DNA of 64,000 nt from Lysinibacillus sp. FSL W8-0992 (GCF_038008685.1 NZ_JBBOZQ010000001.1:3782001-3846000); one strand, 5' to 3'; shown: positions 16,094 to 25,717, counted from the first letter of the stretch. Made by a program: numbers and translations. Notes: generated by a model from the letters alone, not told the origin.

Positions 16094-16588
16094 TCAACTT
16101 GAACCTATAGCTACTGCATCGATTAAAATTAATTTAGAAAGTTCATGGTCATTAATTACAAATGGTACTTCAGATGGTTCAACCCAAATTCTAGTACACG
16201 ATTCATGTTCTCGGAGAAAAGGCAAGCATTCAAGAACATCCATTCTAAAAAATGCCTGATAACCAATTACGGGATATTTACCTTTTGAATTAAACAATGG
16301 ATTTTCTTTATGACTCACTTCGATTGCACCTATGTATTGGATTGTTCCCTTTACATATCCCTCTTCATAGGACTCACGAAATATAGCTTCTTCTATATTC
16401 TCTCCAGTTTCTACGTGACCACCTGGATAATTAAAACCACGATGTTTAATATGGGATAATAATACCTTTCCATCTTTCATACACACGGCATGAACACTTG
16501 TCACAATTAATGAATTAGTTAATTTCATTCGAGGCATCCAAGTTAGTTTTACTTTGCCTCCATCCCAGTCAACAATAATAGTCTGCAT
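16094..16588 (-). CDS. Nudix hydrolase
   Basis: The 164-residue protein carries a full Nudix box, GGHVETGENIEEAIFRESYE followed by EGYV, matching Gx5Ex7REUXEEXGU with the metal-binding Glu residues in place. Nudix enzymes hydrolyse nucleoside diphosphates linked to another moiety; the substrate cannot be told from sequence. GCGGGGG precedes the ATG. No operon partner is evident. Confidence 0.9.
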   Translation of the reverse strand: MQTIIVDWDGGKVKLTWMPRMKLTNSLIVTSVHAVCMKDGKVLLSHIKHRGFNYPGGHVETGENIEEAIFRESYEEGYVKGTIQYIGAIEVSHKENPLFNSKGKYPVIGYQAFFRMDVLECLPFLREHESCTRIWVEPSEVPFVINDHELSKLILIDAVAIGSS

Positions 16589-16872
16589 GTATTTCCCCCG
16601 CTTTGTATAGTTACTTTTTAATAAATATCCTTATATTTCCTTTCTATAACCTTTCACAAATTCCTCTTAATCAACAATCTTTTTTTCGTTAGCTACATTA
16701 AATTTGAAATAGTGATTTGGATTTCATTAAATTACAATGATTTTGAGAAACATTAAAAACATAAAATTATCCTTCTCTAAATATGCATACAATTGGGTTA
16801 AGAAGAATAGAAACCTAATAGAGAGATAATGCAAAATTTAGCAAATGAAAAATAAAGTGGGGTGTAGAAGAA

Positions 16873-17769
16873 ATGCTTGAAATAAGTGATGCAAAAGAAT
16901 TAGTACTCGGAATTGTGCAGCATGATCCATTGTTTATCGTTCTACAACATACACCATTAGAAGAAACACTTTATGGTGATGCCTATTTAACACACATCCA
17001 TGAAAAAAAATATTATAGTATTTCAGAAGTTGCAGGTTGGTTTGAAATAACGGATGCTATGCTTCGTTACTACATTAAACCTTTTGACCAGTATATTTTT
17101 GATAGCGCCTCTAATCATCAAATCACGAATATTCGGTTGGACCTCCCTGCCATTTTACGACTTCGGATGATACTACTTTTAAAGGACGAACACCGTGTAA
17201 AGGGCTTAAAACTTCTTCTAGGAATTGACGATAGCGGTCAGCAAATTAAACATCAAATTACGGCTACCACTCTTGCTTCATCAGATGATTTAGCCCATAA
17301 AGTCGATGTTTTAGGAAGTGTCCTACAGCAAATGATACAAACCGGTTTATTTCATATGGAACCTAATGAAAAGCAAGGAACATTGCACATTACGATTAAC
17401 GAAGATTTTTTAGCTCAAAATGTTCTTTCTTCCGAATCGAACCGCAAAATCGAAGACATCCAAAATGAAACAAATGAACTGAAACATATAAATGAACATC
17501 TCCAAAAACAAATGCTAGAATTACAAGAAGGTAGCGTAAAGGATATCGTAAAAAAAATCCGTGAACGCCATATTGAAAATGAAATCGTTTCAACATTACG
17601 CACAGAAGCACTGCAACAATTTTCACTAGAGAATAAGTCAGGATTTTTCGCAAAAATTTTTAGATCCTCACAAATTGAGATGGAAAAAGAGCAGTTTGTT
17701 TTTAGCTATATTTCACAACATTTAGAAGAACGCTTGGAAGCAGCACTCAATACGTATTACGGTGCCTGA
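16873..17769 (+). CDS. MerR-like DNA-binding protein with coiled coil
   Basis: The 298-residue protein has a MerR-type helix-turn-helix at about residues 55-85 (YYSISEVAGWFEITDAMLRY) and a long coiled coil at about 190-225. The lack of a metal-binding C-terminal domain and the coiled coil suggest a multidrug-type or structural MerR protein. It immediately precedes an ABC export module on the same strand and probably regulates it. Its last residues (Gly-Ala) and stop codon are supplied by the palindromic repeat at 17761-17807, so the original C-terminus may have been altered. Confidence 0.75.
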   Translation: MLEISDAKELVLGIVQHDPLFIVLQHTPLEETLYGDAYLTHIHEKKYYSISEVAGWFEITDAMLRYYIKPFDQYIFDSASNHQITNIRLDLPAILRLRMILLLKDEHRVKGLKLLLGIDDSGQQIKHQITATTLASSDDLAHKVDVLGSVLQQMIQTGLFHMEPNEKQGTLHITINEDFLAQNVLSSESNRKIEDIQNETNELKHINEHLQKQMLELQEGSVKDIVKKIRERHIENEIVSTLRTEALQQFSLENKSGFFAKIFRSSQIEMEKEQFVFSYISQHLEERLEAALNTYYGA

Positions 17770-17807
17770 CACACAAACAATTCTGAATTGTTTGTGTGTC
17801 AGGCACC
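17761..17807. repeat. GTGCC palindromic repeat, copy 1
   Basis: A perfect palindrome with 23-bp arms around a single central T. Outer ends are GGTGCCTG and CAGGCACC; the inner part is CACAAACAATTC and its complement. It lies between the MerR-like and ABC ATPase genes and contains the stop codon of the first. Confidence 0.9.
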
Positions 17808-17824
17808 TCAAAGGAGTTGGTTTT

Positions 17825-18553
17825 TTGAAAGAACATGCAATTACATTAAATGCTGTCGAAAAACGTTTTCATCATAAACAAGTCATAGCACCATTATCTT
17901 TCGACATTCCAACAGGTCAGTTAATTGGCTTACTTGGTCCTTCTGGCTGTGGGAAAACGACATTGATAAAATTAATAATGGGAATGTTACAGCCTGATAA
18001 TGGTACTATTCATGTATTTGAGTACACCGTTCCCCATAAGCAGTTGTTAATGGATATAGGGTACATGGCGCAATCTGATGCTCTTTATTCAGATTTAACA
18101 GGTGCCGAAAATCTGCATTTTTTTGCAAAACTTTATCGATTATCAAAAAAAGAACGGCTTGAGCGTGTGACGTACGCTGCAAATCTTGTTCGTTTAACTG
18201 ACGAATTAAATAGTAAAGTAATGCATTATTCAGGGGGGATGAAAAGGAGGTTGTCACTGGCAATTGCCCTTATTCAAAATCCAAAGTTATTAATTTTGGA
18301 TGAACCTACAGTAGGGATTGATCCTGTATTAAAACATGAAATTTGGCAGGAGCTAACTCGTCTAAAAGAGCAAGAACATAAAACTATTTTAGTAACTACA
18401 CATGCAATGGACGAGGCTGAACGCTGTGATCAATTAGCTATACTACGTAACGGCCACATTCTAGCTCAAGGTACACCGTTAGAATTGAAAACAAAATATA
18501 AAGCAAAAGATTTTGATGAAGTGTTTATAAAAGCTGGGGGTACAATACAATGA
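17825..18553 (+). CDS. ABC transporter ATP-binding protein (drug/lipid export type)
   Basis: The 242-residue ATPase has Walker A GPSGCGKTT, signature HYSGGMKRRLSLA, Walker B LLILDEPTVGID and an H-loop TTHAMDEAE. The start is a TTG at 17825 with AAGGAG upstream; the longer in-frame ORF from 17762 is only translation of the palindromic repeat. It overlaps the permease start by 4 bases (ATGA), which indicates translational coupling. Homology is to the CcmA/DrrA class. Confidence 0.93.
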   Translation: MKEHAITLNAVEKRFHHKQVIAPLSFDIPTGQLIGLLGPSGCGKTTLIKLIMGMLQPDNGTIHVFEYTVPHKQLLMDIGYMAQSDALYSDLTGAENLHFFAKLYRLSKKERLERVTYAANLVRLTDELNSKVMHYSGGMKRRLSLAIALIQNPKLLILDEPTVGIDPVLKHEIWQELTRLKEQEHKTILVTTHAMDEAERCDQLAILRNGHILAQGTPLELKTKYKAKDFDEVFIKAGGTIQ

Positions 18554-19566
18554 GAATTGTCGCACTAGTTACAAGAATTATTCAGCAAATGCGACGCGAT
18601 AAACGCACACTTGCACTGCTATTTCTTGCCCCCCTCCTCGTGCTTTCATTAATGTATTTTATTTTTAATAGTAATGAGCAAGTTGTCACACTTGTTGTCT
18701 CACATGTTCCTACAGAGCTTATTGAAAAACTGGAAGCTGCTGATTTTGAAGTTACAGAAAATAATGATGTTACTATAGCCAAACTAAAAGAACAAAAATA
18801 TGATGGTTGGTTAGCACTTCACAACAATCAAATAAAGCTCACCTTATTAAATGATGATCCTACTACTACTAAAGCCGTTATGATGAAGTTGTCACAAGTA
18901 TTACAACCTGAGCAAGCTTCTAACATGACGATCACAACCGACTATGTATATGGTAACAAAGATACGGCTATTTTTGATATTTTCAGCCCAATGCTTATCG
19001 GCTTCTTTGTTTTCTTTTTTGTTTTTTTAATTACAGGTATAGCCTTATTAAAGGAACGTACTTCAGGAACACTAGAGCGATTACTAGCAACACCAATTAA
19101 ACGTTCAGAAATTGTCGCAGGTTATCTGATTGGTTACGGATTGTTTGCCTTTATGCAGACAATTATTATTGTCCTATTTGGAATTTATATCCTCGGTATT
19201 GTCCATGTTGGTTCTATTTGGCTCGTGTTCCTTATTAATATTTTAATTGCACTAGTATCGTTATCATTAGGCGCACTTTTATCTAGCTTTGCTGCCTCAG
19301 AGTTTCAAATGATGCAATTTATACCTATTGTTATTGTGCCACAAGTATTTTTTTCTGGTATTTTCCCCCTTGACAATATGGCGGAATGGTTACAAAGCAT
19401 TGGTCACATCATGCCATTGTATTATGCAGCCGATGCATTAAATGGCGTTATGTATAAAGGGTATTCCTTTAATGAAATTGTAGTAAATTTAGTGATTCTA
19501 GCTTGCTTTGCTATTGTCTTTATTATGCTAAATATTATTAGCTTAAAAAAATATCGTTCATTATGA
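18550..19566 (+). CDS. ABC-2 type permease
   Basis: The 338-residue protein has one N-terminal membrane helix, an extracytoplasmic domain of about 130 residues, and five C-terminal helices. The ABC2 blocks are RTSGTLERLLATPIKRSEI and SFAASEFQMMQFIPIVIVPQ. It partners the ATPase at 17825 with a 4-base overlap, forming an exporter of the YhgE/DrrB or bacitracin-like class. The substrate is unknown. A terminator follows. Confidence 0.92.
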   Translation: MRIVALVTRIIQQMRRDKRTLALLFLAPLLVLSLMYFIFNSNEQVVTLVVSHVPTELIEKLEAADFEVTENNDVTIAKLKEQKYDGWLALHNNQIKLTLLNDDPTTTKAVMMKLSQVLQPEQASNMTITTDYVYGNKDTAIFDIFSPMLIGFFVFFFVFLITGIALLKERTSGTLERLLATPIKRSEIVAGYLIGYGLFAFMQTIIIVLFGIYILGIVHVGSIWLVFLINILIALVSLSLGALLSSFAASEFQMMQFIPIVIVPQVFFSGIFPLDNMAEWLQSIGHIMPLYYAADALNGVMYKGYSFNEIVVNLVILACFAIVFIMLNIISLKKYRSL

Positions 19567-19570
19567 CATT

Positions 19571-19602
19571 CTCTGCCTGCGATTATTGGCAGAGTTTTTT
19601 TG
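19571..19602 (+). terminator. Terminator after the ABC-2 permease
   Basis: CTCTGCC (19571-19577) pairs with GGCAGAG (19588-19594), followed by TTTTTTT. Confidence 0.88.
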
Positions 19603-19714
19603 CTTACGCGCACAAACAAAAATAGGAAATAAAACCATTTTAAAGGAGTATTTTTCGGTAAATTAATTTATAATAGATTCAATAGAATTATCACTAACAA
19701 AAAGGTGTGACCTT

Positions 19715-20593
19715 ATGAGTGCAATAATGGAAGTACAAAACATTTCTAAACAATATAAAGCCAAGAAAGTTTTAGACAATATTTCTTTCTCCATTTATTC
19801 CGAGGAAATTGTAGCGCTTGTAGGGAAAAATGGCTCAGGTAAGAGCACGCTACTAAAAATTATTGGGGGCATAGTGGATTGTGATTTTGGAGAAGTGAAC
19901 AAACATGTACCATCTTTAAAAATTGGGTACGTACCAGAAGTTACTCCTTCTCAGCTATTCTTTACGCCAGAAGAGTATCTTTTTCATATGGGCAAAATTA
20001 GCGCCATACCTAAAAAAACATTACAACAAAAAATAGACGACTTACTCAAAATGTTTAAAATGCAAGAAGCTCGTTCGACAAGAATGATTAATTTTTCAAA
20101 AGGGATGAAGCAAAAAATTATGATCATGCAGGCGATGCTTGAAGAAACACATCTTCTCATCTTGGATGAGCCCCTATCTGGACTTGATCCTCGCGCCCAA
20201 AATGATTTAGAAAACATCCTTTTATCCTTAAAAGAAAACGGCTACAGTATCGTTTTAACTTGTCATGAAACAAAATTACTAGAAAATCTTGTGGATCGTG
20301 TCTTATTAATTCAAGATGCCCAAGTGATGCAAATAGAGGCATTAACGGAAGCCACTATTCCAAGCAATCAATTAGTTTTTGAGTTTCCCAGTCAAAGTTC
20401 GCTGGAGGATTTCCTACCTCTTATTCAAATCAAACAAATGCGCACATTAACTAATGGCTATCAAGAGGTAATGGTAACGGTTAGTCAGGCGAATACAGAT
20501 AAGATTTTATTGGCATTACTCCAGCGTAATGCTGCCATTAGACAGCTTATCCCTATAAATCATAAGAAGAACCAATTTTATAACCATTTTTAG
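19715..20593 (+). CDS. ABC transporter ATP-binding protein, second module
   Basis: The 292-residue ATPase has Walker A GKNGSGKST, signature NFSKGMKQKIMIMQAM, Walker B LLILDEPLSGLDP and H-loop TCHETKLL. The C-terminal extension of about 75 residues is soluble. It has its own ribosome site (AAAGGTGTG) and is followed 16 bp later by a membrane protein that is its likely permease. It is less similar to drug exporters than the first module. Function unknown. Confidence 0.9.
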   Translation: MSAIMEVQNISKQYKAKKVLDNISFSIYSEEIVALVGKNGSGKSTLLKIIGGIVDCDFGEVNKHVPSLKIGYVPEVTPSQLFFTPEEYLFHMGKISAIPKKTLQQKIDDLLKMFKMQEARSTRMINFSKGMKQKIMIMQAMLEETHLLILDEPLSGLDPRAQNDLENILLSLKENGYSIVLTCHETKLLENLVDRVLLIQDAQVMQIEALTEATIPSNQLVFEFPSQSSLEDFLPLIQIKQMRTLTNGYQEVMVTVSQANTDKILLALLQRNAAIRQLIPINHKKNQFYNHF

Positions 20594-20609
20594 GAGGTTT
20601 ACTAGGTAA

Positions 20610-21311
20610 ATGATGAGTTTATTGCACTATCAATTGATAAATTATCTAAGGACTTATAAATATATCCCCCCTTTTTTTATTTTCATTTTATGTACGGTAG
20701 TCAATTATGCATTTGTGCCAAACCCAATTTTAGATAGTTACTCATTTACTTCAACTCTGCTCTTCTTGTTAATGGGATGGTTTACAGTAACAATATTTCA
20801 TGCGGAGGATGAAGGGCAAAAAGTCATAACTATACTACATTCTAAAGGGGAAAAAGCGTATTTTGGAGCGCTTTATTTGATTTGTATGGCGATTGGTTTT
20901 TGTCTCAGCTGGGTGTCAGTAATGTACCCTATTTTGATAGATGCATTTGGTGAGAAGCCAAGAACTTTACATATAGTATTGGGCTTCTTAGCTCACTTTA
21001 GCCTATCAATTCTTGCTATTGGACTCTCTGCTCTTTTTACAAGGGAACTGGTGAAAAACAAACAAAATTCTTGGTGGGGTGTTCTTAGTATTCTAATCAT
21101 TTCAATAGCAATTGTCTCCTTGAAACATGAAGTAAAGGGTTTTATATGGCTATTCCCCCCTGTACATCTTTCTTTAGAAATGATGAGTTCAGATGATAGC
21201 CTTCAAGCAATTCCAGCCATCTTTTATTGGCAATTTATTTGGATTTTTATTTATAGCTTGCTACTAATACGTCTATTCTTCTTTATGTTGAATCGTAAAA
21301 AGAAAATATAA
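20610..21311 (+). CDS. Membrane protein, probable ABC permease partner
   Basis: The 233-residue protein has six predicted membrane segments. Its position 16 bp after an ABC ATPase gene, the six-helix topology and the cytosolic N-terminus (LLHYQLINYLRTYKYIPPFF) all fit an ABC-2-like permease. AGGAGG is 12 bases before the first of two adjacent ATG codons. The 3' end is followed by a GTGCC palindromic repeat that may act as terminator. Confidence 0.75.
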   Translation: MMSLLHYQLINYLRTYKYIPPFFIFILCTVVNYAFVPNPILDSYSFTSTLLFLLMGWFTVTIFHAEDEGQKVITILHSKGEKAYFGALYLICMAIGFCLSWVSVMYPILIDAFGEKPRTLHIVLGFLAHFSLSILAIGLSALFTRELVKNKQNSWWGVLSILIISIAIVSLKHEVKGFIWLFPPVHLSLEMMSSDDSLQAIPAIFYWQFIWIFIYSLLLIRLFFFMLNRKKKI

Positions 21312-21315
21312 TAAG

Positions 21316-21361
21316 TGCCTGGCACCCAAACAATTCTAAAAATTGCGAGTGCCTGGCACCT
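21316..21361. repeat. GTGCC palindromic repeat, copy 2
   Basis: GTGCCTGGCACC appears at 21316-21327 and 21350-21361 around an AAACAATTC-type core. It lies exactly between the convergent ends of the permease and the Rpn-family gene. Confidence 0.88.
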
Positions 21362-21367
21362 AAAATA

Positions 21368-22393
21368 TTAATCGTGTAATCCTTTTAACTGCTCAATTTC
21401 AGTAACAGTTAGCTCTGTTAATTCTGCGATTGTTTCAATATCGGTGTTTCTTTTTAATAATTTCAATGCAATTTCCGTCTGCATCTTTTTTTCTCCGTGT
21501 TTGATACCTTGTTCTATTCCTTGTTCTATTCCTTGTTCTATACCTTGTTTTAATCCTTGTTCTATTCCCCGTTCTAACCCTTTTAATAGCCCTTCTTGCT
21601 CCGCTATATGTTTTGTATCTTCTAGCTTCGCCGCTTCATCAAGGATGTATTTCAAACGAGATTGGTAAGCATAATAATCTTCAGGTGACTGACTTAAATC
21701 TTGCCAAACATTAAAAGCATTGAATAACTCCTCATCTTTCATGGCGAGCGCCTCCAATTCCAAATAGATTTCTTCATAGACTTTCTCTTTGCGTACATCG
21801 ACCATTCCTAGTAGCATTAACCATTTCGCAAGTACATTTTCCCACGAATTTAATTGCTTTGCATACCATTGCTTTATAAATTTATTCATGTCGATAAAAT
21901 GTATTTCCAGCACATCATCCATTTTAAACTTCCCCTGATTGTCGTAAAGTTGGAAAATAGAATGATAATCTTCTGTTTGTTCAAATAAACTAAAATTACA
22001 AATATTGATAGTAATTGTTGGTCGTAGTTTGTGATACCCCATCCCCTTACGAAGCTGTGAAGTATAAATTCTTGACCAATAATACAGTGTTCTTTTCATC
22101 ATATCGTATTGATTTGTTAGTTGAATTTCTACATTAATAAATAGATCTTCTTGTGTTTTAACTAAAATATCCAAACGTGATTGCTTATCATCTACATGCT
22201 CGCTACCAAATTCTTGCCTCATAAAAGAAATCTCATTAATAGCGTTACGACCAGTGCGATCTAAAATAGCATTTAGGAAAGCCACAGTAATGTTTTTATT
22301 CTGCTCAGTGCCAAAAAATTGTTTAAATGCATAATCTACCTTTAAATCTACAAATCTCTCAAGTGGGATTTTACGTAAAGTCTTTACACTCAT
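21368..22393 (-). CDS. Rpn family recombination-promoting nuclease / putative transposase
   Basis: The 341-residue protein has an N-terminal PD-(D/E)XK nuclease domain (FVDLKVDYAFKQFFGTEQNK, then SRLDILVKTQEDLFINVEIQ, with the Asp-Glu-Gln nuclease core) and YYWSRIYTSQLRKGMGY, which matches the PF12784 transposase-like family. The C-terminus has a run of QGIEQG repeats common in this family. The role is recombination-dependent RNA-guided-independent DNA cleavage in the RpnA group. The start is the ATG at 22393, 8 bases after GGAG; upstream GTG and ATG codons lie too close. Confidence 0.9.
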   Translation of the reverse strand: MSVKTLRKIPLERFVDLKVDYAFKQFFGTEQNKNITVAFLNAILDRTGRNAINEISFMRQEFGSEHVDDKQSRLDILVKTQEDLFINVEIQLTNQYDMMKRTLYYWSRIYTSQLRKGMGYHKLRPTITINICNFSLFEQTEDYHSIFQLYDNQGKFKMDDVLEIHFIDMNKFIKQWYAKQLNSWENVLAKWLMLLGMVDVRKEKVYEEIYLELEALAMKDEELFNAFNVWQDLSQSPEDYYAYQSRLKYILDEAAKLEDTKHIAEQEGLLKGLERGIEQGLKQGIEQGIEQGIEQGIKHGEKKMQTEIALKLLKRNTDIETIAELTELTVTEIEQLKGLHD

Positions 22394-22492
22394 TCGCATC
22401 ACTCCAATTGATTTACCTCAATTATAACATTTTGTCGATTTAGGAAAAAATGAAATAGGCTTAAATCATTTGTTACTGCTACGCCATAAAAA

Positions 22493-22522
22493 AACAATTT
22501 CCTTTTTAAAAAGGAAATTGTT
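22493..22522 (-). terminator. Terminator after the DUF523 gene
   Basis: A perfect 15-bp palindrome (AACAATTTCCTTTTT, 22493-22507, and its complement to 22522) with a T tract on the minus strand. Confidence 0.9.
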
Positions 22523-22528
22523 CTTGAA

Positions 22529-22999
22529 TCATGATTGATTTTCAAGCAAAAAATCTAAAAATGTTTCTTCTGACATTACATGAATGTTATTTCTTCTTAG
22601 TAGTGCAGTTGTCACACCTACCCCCACTATTTTAGAATCATTAAAATGACCATTATAAATCACTGAACTACCACAAGAAGGGCTGTATTCTTTTAATATG
22701 ACCGTGGTAGCGCCTATTTCAAGTACTTTCTGCAATGTCGCATATGCTCCTTTTACATAAAGCTCTGTTACATCCCGGCCAGATTTTTCTAACACAACAG
22801 CTTTTCCATTTAGGACATCCTCACCGTCTCCTCCGATAATTTCTGCTGGTTCTCGAGGTGTAGTAAAACCACCCATCAATTCAGGACAAACCGTGATGGC
22901 TTTGTTTTCCCTAACAAGCTGTTGGATGCTTTCATTCAAACTATCTGTACCGTTATAACGTACCTTTAACCCTGCTAAACAGCTACTTATTAACATCAT
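22529..22999 (-). CDS. DUF523 family protein
   Basis: The 156-residue protein matches the DUF523 (YbbK-like) family: MLISSCLAGLKVRYNG, then CPELMGGFTTPREPAEI and LKEYSPSCGSSVIYNG with three conserved Cys residues that could bind a metal or a cluster. The biochemical role is unknown. A GTGCC repeat lies just upstream, and a terminator follows. Confidence 0.9.
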   Translation of the reverse strand: MMLISSCLAGLKVRYNGTDSLNESIQQLVRENKAITVCPELMGGFTTPREPAEIIGGDGEDVLNGKAVVLEKSGRDVTELYVKGAYATLQKVLEIGATTVILKEYSPSCGSSVIYNGHFNDSKIVGVGVTTALLRRNNIHVMSEETFLDFLLENQS

Positions 23000-23021
23000 A
23001 CCTAATCACTCCAAATAATTG

Positions 23022-23069
23022 GGTGCCTGGCACACAAACAATTCTGAATATTTCAAGTGCCAGCATCCC
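23022..23069. repeat. GTGCC palindromic repeat, copy 3 (degenerate)
   Basis: GGTGCCTGGCACACAAACAATTC begins at 23022 and its partner GTGCCAGCATCCCC ends near 23069, with a degraded right arm. Confidence 0.75.
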
Positions 23070-23084
23070 CTAAACAATATTTTA

Positions 23085-23765
23085 TTACACTTCTCTTAAA
23101 ACCATTTGTTGAACTAATAATGGAATTTCACTTAATTCGTCGATATTATAATCTGCTTTTTCTGTTTGACTTGCATTATTTCTTTTCCAAACCGCTATCA
23201 TTCCCACATTTTTGGCGGCCTCTATATCGTTCATTGCATGATCGCCAACAAACATACTTGATGCGACATTCACCTTTAATTTAGTTAAAGCACGAGCAAA
23301 TATTTCAGGGTTTGGCTTCTTCATGCCCTCCCATTCAGAAATCAAAATGACCTCAAATTTTTGCTCGATGCCAAGAGCTTGTATATTATCTAGTTGGAAT
23401 TGCCCGTAACCATTCGTAATCATGCCAAGCTTGATATTTTGTTGTTGTAATTCATTAAGCATACGATGCAGATGCTGAAAAGGAATACAATAATGTTTGA
23501 AGTTGGAAACATAATCATCAAGTAACTCTTTTTCTGTACAATCTGTTAAATTAAATTCATTTATCAATTGTTTATAAACTTTATCCTTCCAAACGTATCC
23601 ATTATTGTCCAGTTCGATAAATCGACTGATATAGTCCTCTTTTGGAATACTTGAGAGTTTAGGAGCTAGACGTTCATATTGATGTGAAACAAAAGCAATC
23701 AGTGACTTGTCTCTGTCTAACAATGTACCATCTAAATCAAATAGTACAGCTTCAATAATGGCCAT
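23085..23765 (-). CDS. HAD-family hydrolase
   Basis: The 226-residue protein has HAD motifs: I (LFDLDGTLLDRD), II (GMITNGYGQFQ), III (Lys in WEGMKKPNPEIF) and IV (MFVGDHAMNDIEA). It is a small-molecule phosphatase; the substrate is unknown. The start is the ATG at 23765 with AGGAGGGA upstream; the longer ORF to 23792 is translation of the palindromic repeat. Confidence 0.92.
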   Translation of the reverse strand: MAIIEAVLFDLDGTLLDRDKSLIAFVSHQYERLAPKLSSIPKEDYISRFIELDNNGYVWKDKVYKQLINEFNLTDCTEKELLDDYVSNFKHYCIPFQHLHRMLNELQQQNIKLGMITNGYGQFQLDNIQALGIEQKFEVILISEWEGMKKPNPEIFARALTKLKVNVASSMFVGDHAMNDIEAAKNVGMIAVWKRNNASQTEKADYNIDELSEIPLLVQQMVLREV

Positions 23766-23780
23766 TCCCTCCTTTTTTTC

Positions 23781-23827
23781 GGTGCCAGGCACACAAACAA
23801 TTCTGAATATTTCGGGTGCCTGGCACC
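23781..23827. repeat. GTGCC palindromic repeat, copy 4
   Basis: GGTGCCAGGCACACAAACAATTC at 23781 and GGTGCCTGGCACC ending at 23827. It lies between the HAD gene and the second MFS gene and overlaps the spurious upstream extension of the HAD ORF. Confidence 0.88.
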
Positions 23828-23831
23828 GTAA

Positions 23832-25025
23832 TTAAGGTGTAGATTGTACGTTTAAATTTGCTATTTTTTCTTGTTGTTTCATGACGATCCATTTACCGCA
23901 TAACATCACTATCAATGCTAAGAATACAATAACTCCAGCAAATATGAGCGCTGCTTTATAGCTGTTGTATATTACTACAAGCTGTCCAGCAATTATTGGC
24001 CCGATTATTTGTCCGAATGCATAAAATGTTGTTAATACTGACACGACTGGACCACTCTGGGTTGGAAAAAGCTGTCTAGCATATGCGGTTGTTAATGTTA
24101 CAATGCCAACGAATGTTAAGCCAAATAAAAATGAAGACAATAAAACACTCCACACTGTTTGTGAAAATACCGGCAACAAAATCCCTAGCACTTGTAATAT
24201 GTATGCCACAAACAAAATTTTAGTTGCGGAAAACTTTTCTAATAAAACTGTCCAAACTGGGGCAGATGGAATTGCCGCTACACCAACAATGACCCAGCTA
24301 TAAGAAGAATACGCTTGGAGCGATGGAATATTATGAATAATATCTACTAAAAATGTCCCTGTAATAATATAGCCAAGCCCCTCAAGCCCATATGCAGCAA
24401 TAAGCCAAGGCATAAAACCTCGCGACATTTTTGTATCAGACGATCTAGTAACTTTCACGCTATCGTGAACTTGTAAATTTCTCCATAAGATCAATGTAAT
24501 AATTAATAAAATTGCTGATAAAATTCCTAAGCCAATCCAAGTACCTTGCCACGCAAAACGTACTTCAATGAAAGGTACGAACAATCCAGATATGGCAATG
24601 CCAAGCCCTATACCGCTAAATAAATAACCTGACCACTTTGTCAGTGACTGTTTAGCTAAATAATCCATAATAATACTAGATGTTAAAACAAATATAAGCC
24701 CTCCTGTAATCCCTGCAATTAAGCGCAGGACAAGCCAAACACTATAAATTTCAATTAGCCCCATAAGGACAACAGAAATGACGTTTAACACAACACTCAA
24801 CAGTAAAAAATTTTTCTTTTGTCGATAGATAAATCCAGCCCACAATGCACCAATAAAATAACCAATATAATTACTGGATGCTAAAAAGCCGGCAACATTA
24901 AATGAAAAACCGACATCCTCCCGCATAAATGGCAAAATAGGTGTAAAAGCAAAACGGCTAATGCCCATTGCTACTACGAGCAACAATACTCCTCCAAATA
25001 ATACCCCTATATGTTGACGATTCAT
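23832..25025 (-). CDS. YbfB/YjiJ-family MFS transporter, second copy
   Basis: The 397-residue transporter is a paralogue of 13383-14561 with the same signature at the N-terminus (VVAMGISRFAFTPILPFM) and in helix 2 (SNYIGYFIGALWAG). Twelve helices are predicted. Unlike the first copy it has no adjacent LysR regulator. GGGGAGGGG precedes the ATG. Substrate unknown. Confidence 0.9.
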   Translation of the reverse strand: MNRQHIGVLFGGVLLLVVAMGISRFAFTPILPFMREDVGFSFNVAGFLASSNYIGYFIGALWAGFIYRQKKNFLLLSVVLNVISVVLMGLIEIYSVWLVLRLIAGITGGLIFVLTSSIIMDYLAKQSLTKWSGYLFSGIGLGIAISGLFVPFIEVRFAWQGTWIGLGILSAILLIITLILWRNLQVHDSVKVTRSSDTKMSRGFMPWLIAAYGLEGLGYIITGTFLVDIIHNIPSLQAYSSYSWVIVGVAAIPSAPVWTVLLEKFSATKILFVAYILQVLGILLPVFSQTVWSVLLSSFLFGLTFVGIVTLTTAYARQLFPTQSGPVVSVLTTFYAFGQIIGPIIAGQLVVIYNSYKAALIFAGVIVFLALIVMLCGKWIVMKQQEKIANLNVQSTP

Positions 25026-25164
25026 CGCATCCCCTCCCCTTTTTATTGTTAATAAAAGGATACTTAATGAATATTAATAAAGCAAACATATAATTTATAA
25101 AATTTTTCCAGAAATCAATTTATAAAACAATATTTTATATATGTTGCACCGATTTTTTTCACAA

Positions 25165-25196
25165 AAAAGACTCAAGTATTTACACTTGAGTCTTTT
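25165..25196. terminator. Bidirectional terminator
   Basis: AAAAGACTCAAGT (25165-25177) and ACTTGAGTCTTTT (25184-25196) form a perfect 13-bp stem with a 6-base loop and T tracts on both strands. It lies 16 bp from the stop of the small ORF 25212-25307. Confidence 0.85.
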
Positions 25197-25211
25197 GGTA
25201 AATCTATTTAA

Positions 25212-25307
25212 TTAATAATTGGCTCTTAAACTAATAATGGTAAATAAAATGATCAAAAAAACGAGAAGACATAATCCCACTATAATAATAACTTTTTTAC
25301 CATACAT
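25212..25307 (-). CDS. Possible 31-residue single-helix membrane peptide
   Basis: An ORF reads MYGKKVIIIVGLCLLVFLII, then LFTIISLRANY. It is one predicted membrane helix with a positively charged N-terminus. GAGGG is 12-13 bases upstream of the ATG, longer than usual, but a strong terminator follows immediately. I rate it plausible as a real small gene. Confidence 0.4.
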   Translation of the reverse strand: MYGKKVIIIVGLCLLVFLIILFTIISLRANY

Positions 25308-25717
25308 ACTTAATCACATTCCCTCTAAAAAAATTAATTGAATGTTAATAGTGATTGGTATTTTACAACTTTACTAGGTGATTTAATTACCATTTTCCAG
25401 GAAACTTCTACTTTATTTAATACAGCAACATTAATTTCCAAGCGTCTTCGATAGTCTACACCACCTTTAATTGATAATAGTTCTCACTTATATTTTATTT
25501 AAAAATCCCTAGGATGCCAACCCCCTCATTCCTCTTCCGCCTCACTATATATTTCCATTCCATAAAATTGTTGTAAAACTCTTTTCATTTTATGTTAATT
25601 CCCCTTAAATCTCTATTAAATCAAAAAGCTTTTATTCGTTTTTTTATAGACTTTACAGTTTAATTGTCCTATAATATTCCCTGCTGATACTAAAATACGA
25701 ACGTTGAGGTGTAAACC
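25308..25717. other. Intergenic region before guaD
   Basis: The minus strand contains an open stretch of about 50 codons without a start (SIKGGVDYRRRLEINVAVLN, then KVEVSWKMVIKSPSKVVKYQ) ending near 25337, which I read as a degenerate gene fragment. No purine riboswitch fold is apparent before guaD. The promoter was not resolved. Confidence 0.35.

Noticed and set aside
17762-17824. N-terminal extension of the ABC ATPase
   Set aside because: It is only the translation of the GTGCC palindrome. A TTG with AAGGAG at 17825 is the likely start.
25600-25717. Purine riboswitch before guaD
   Set aside because: No conserved purine aptamer loops were found in the leader.
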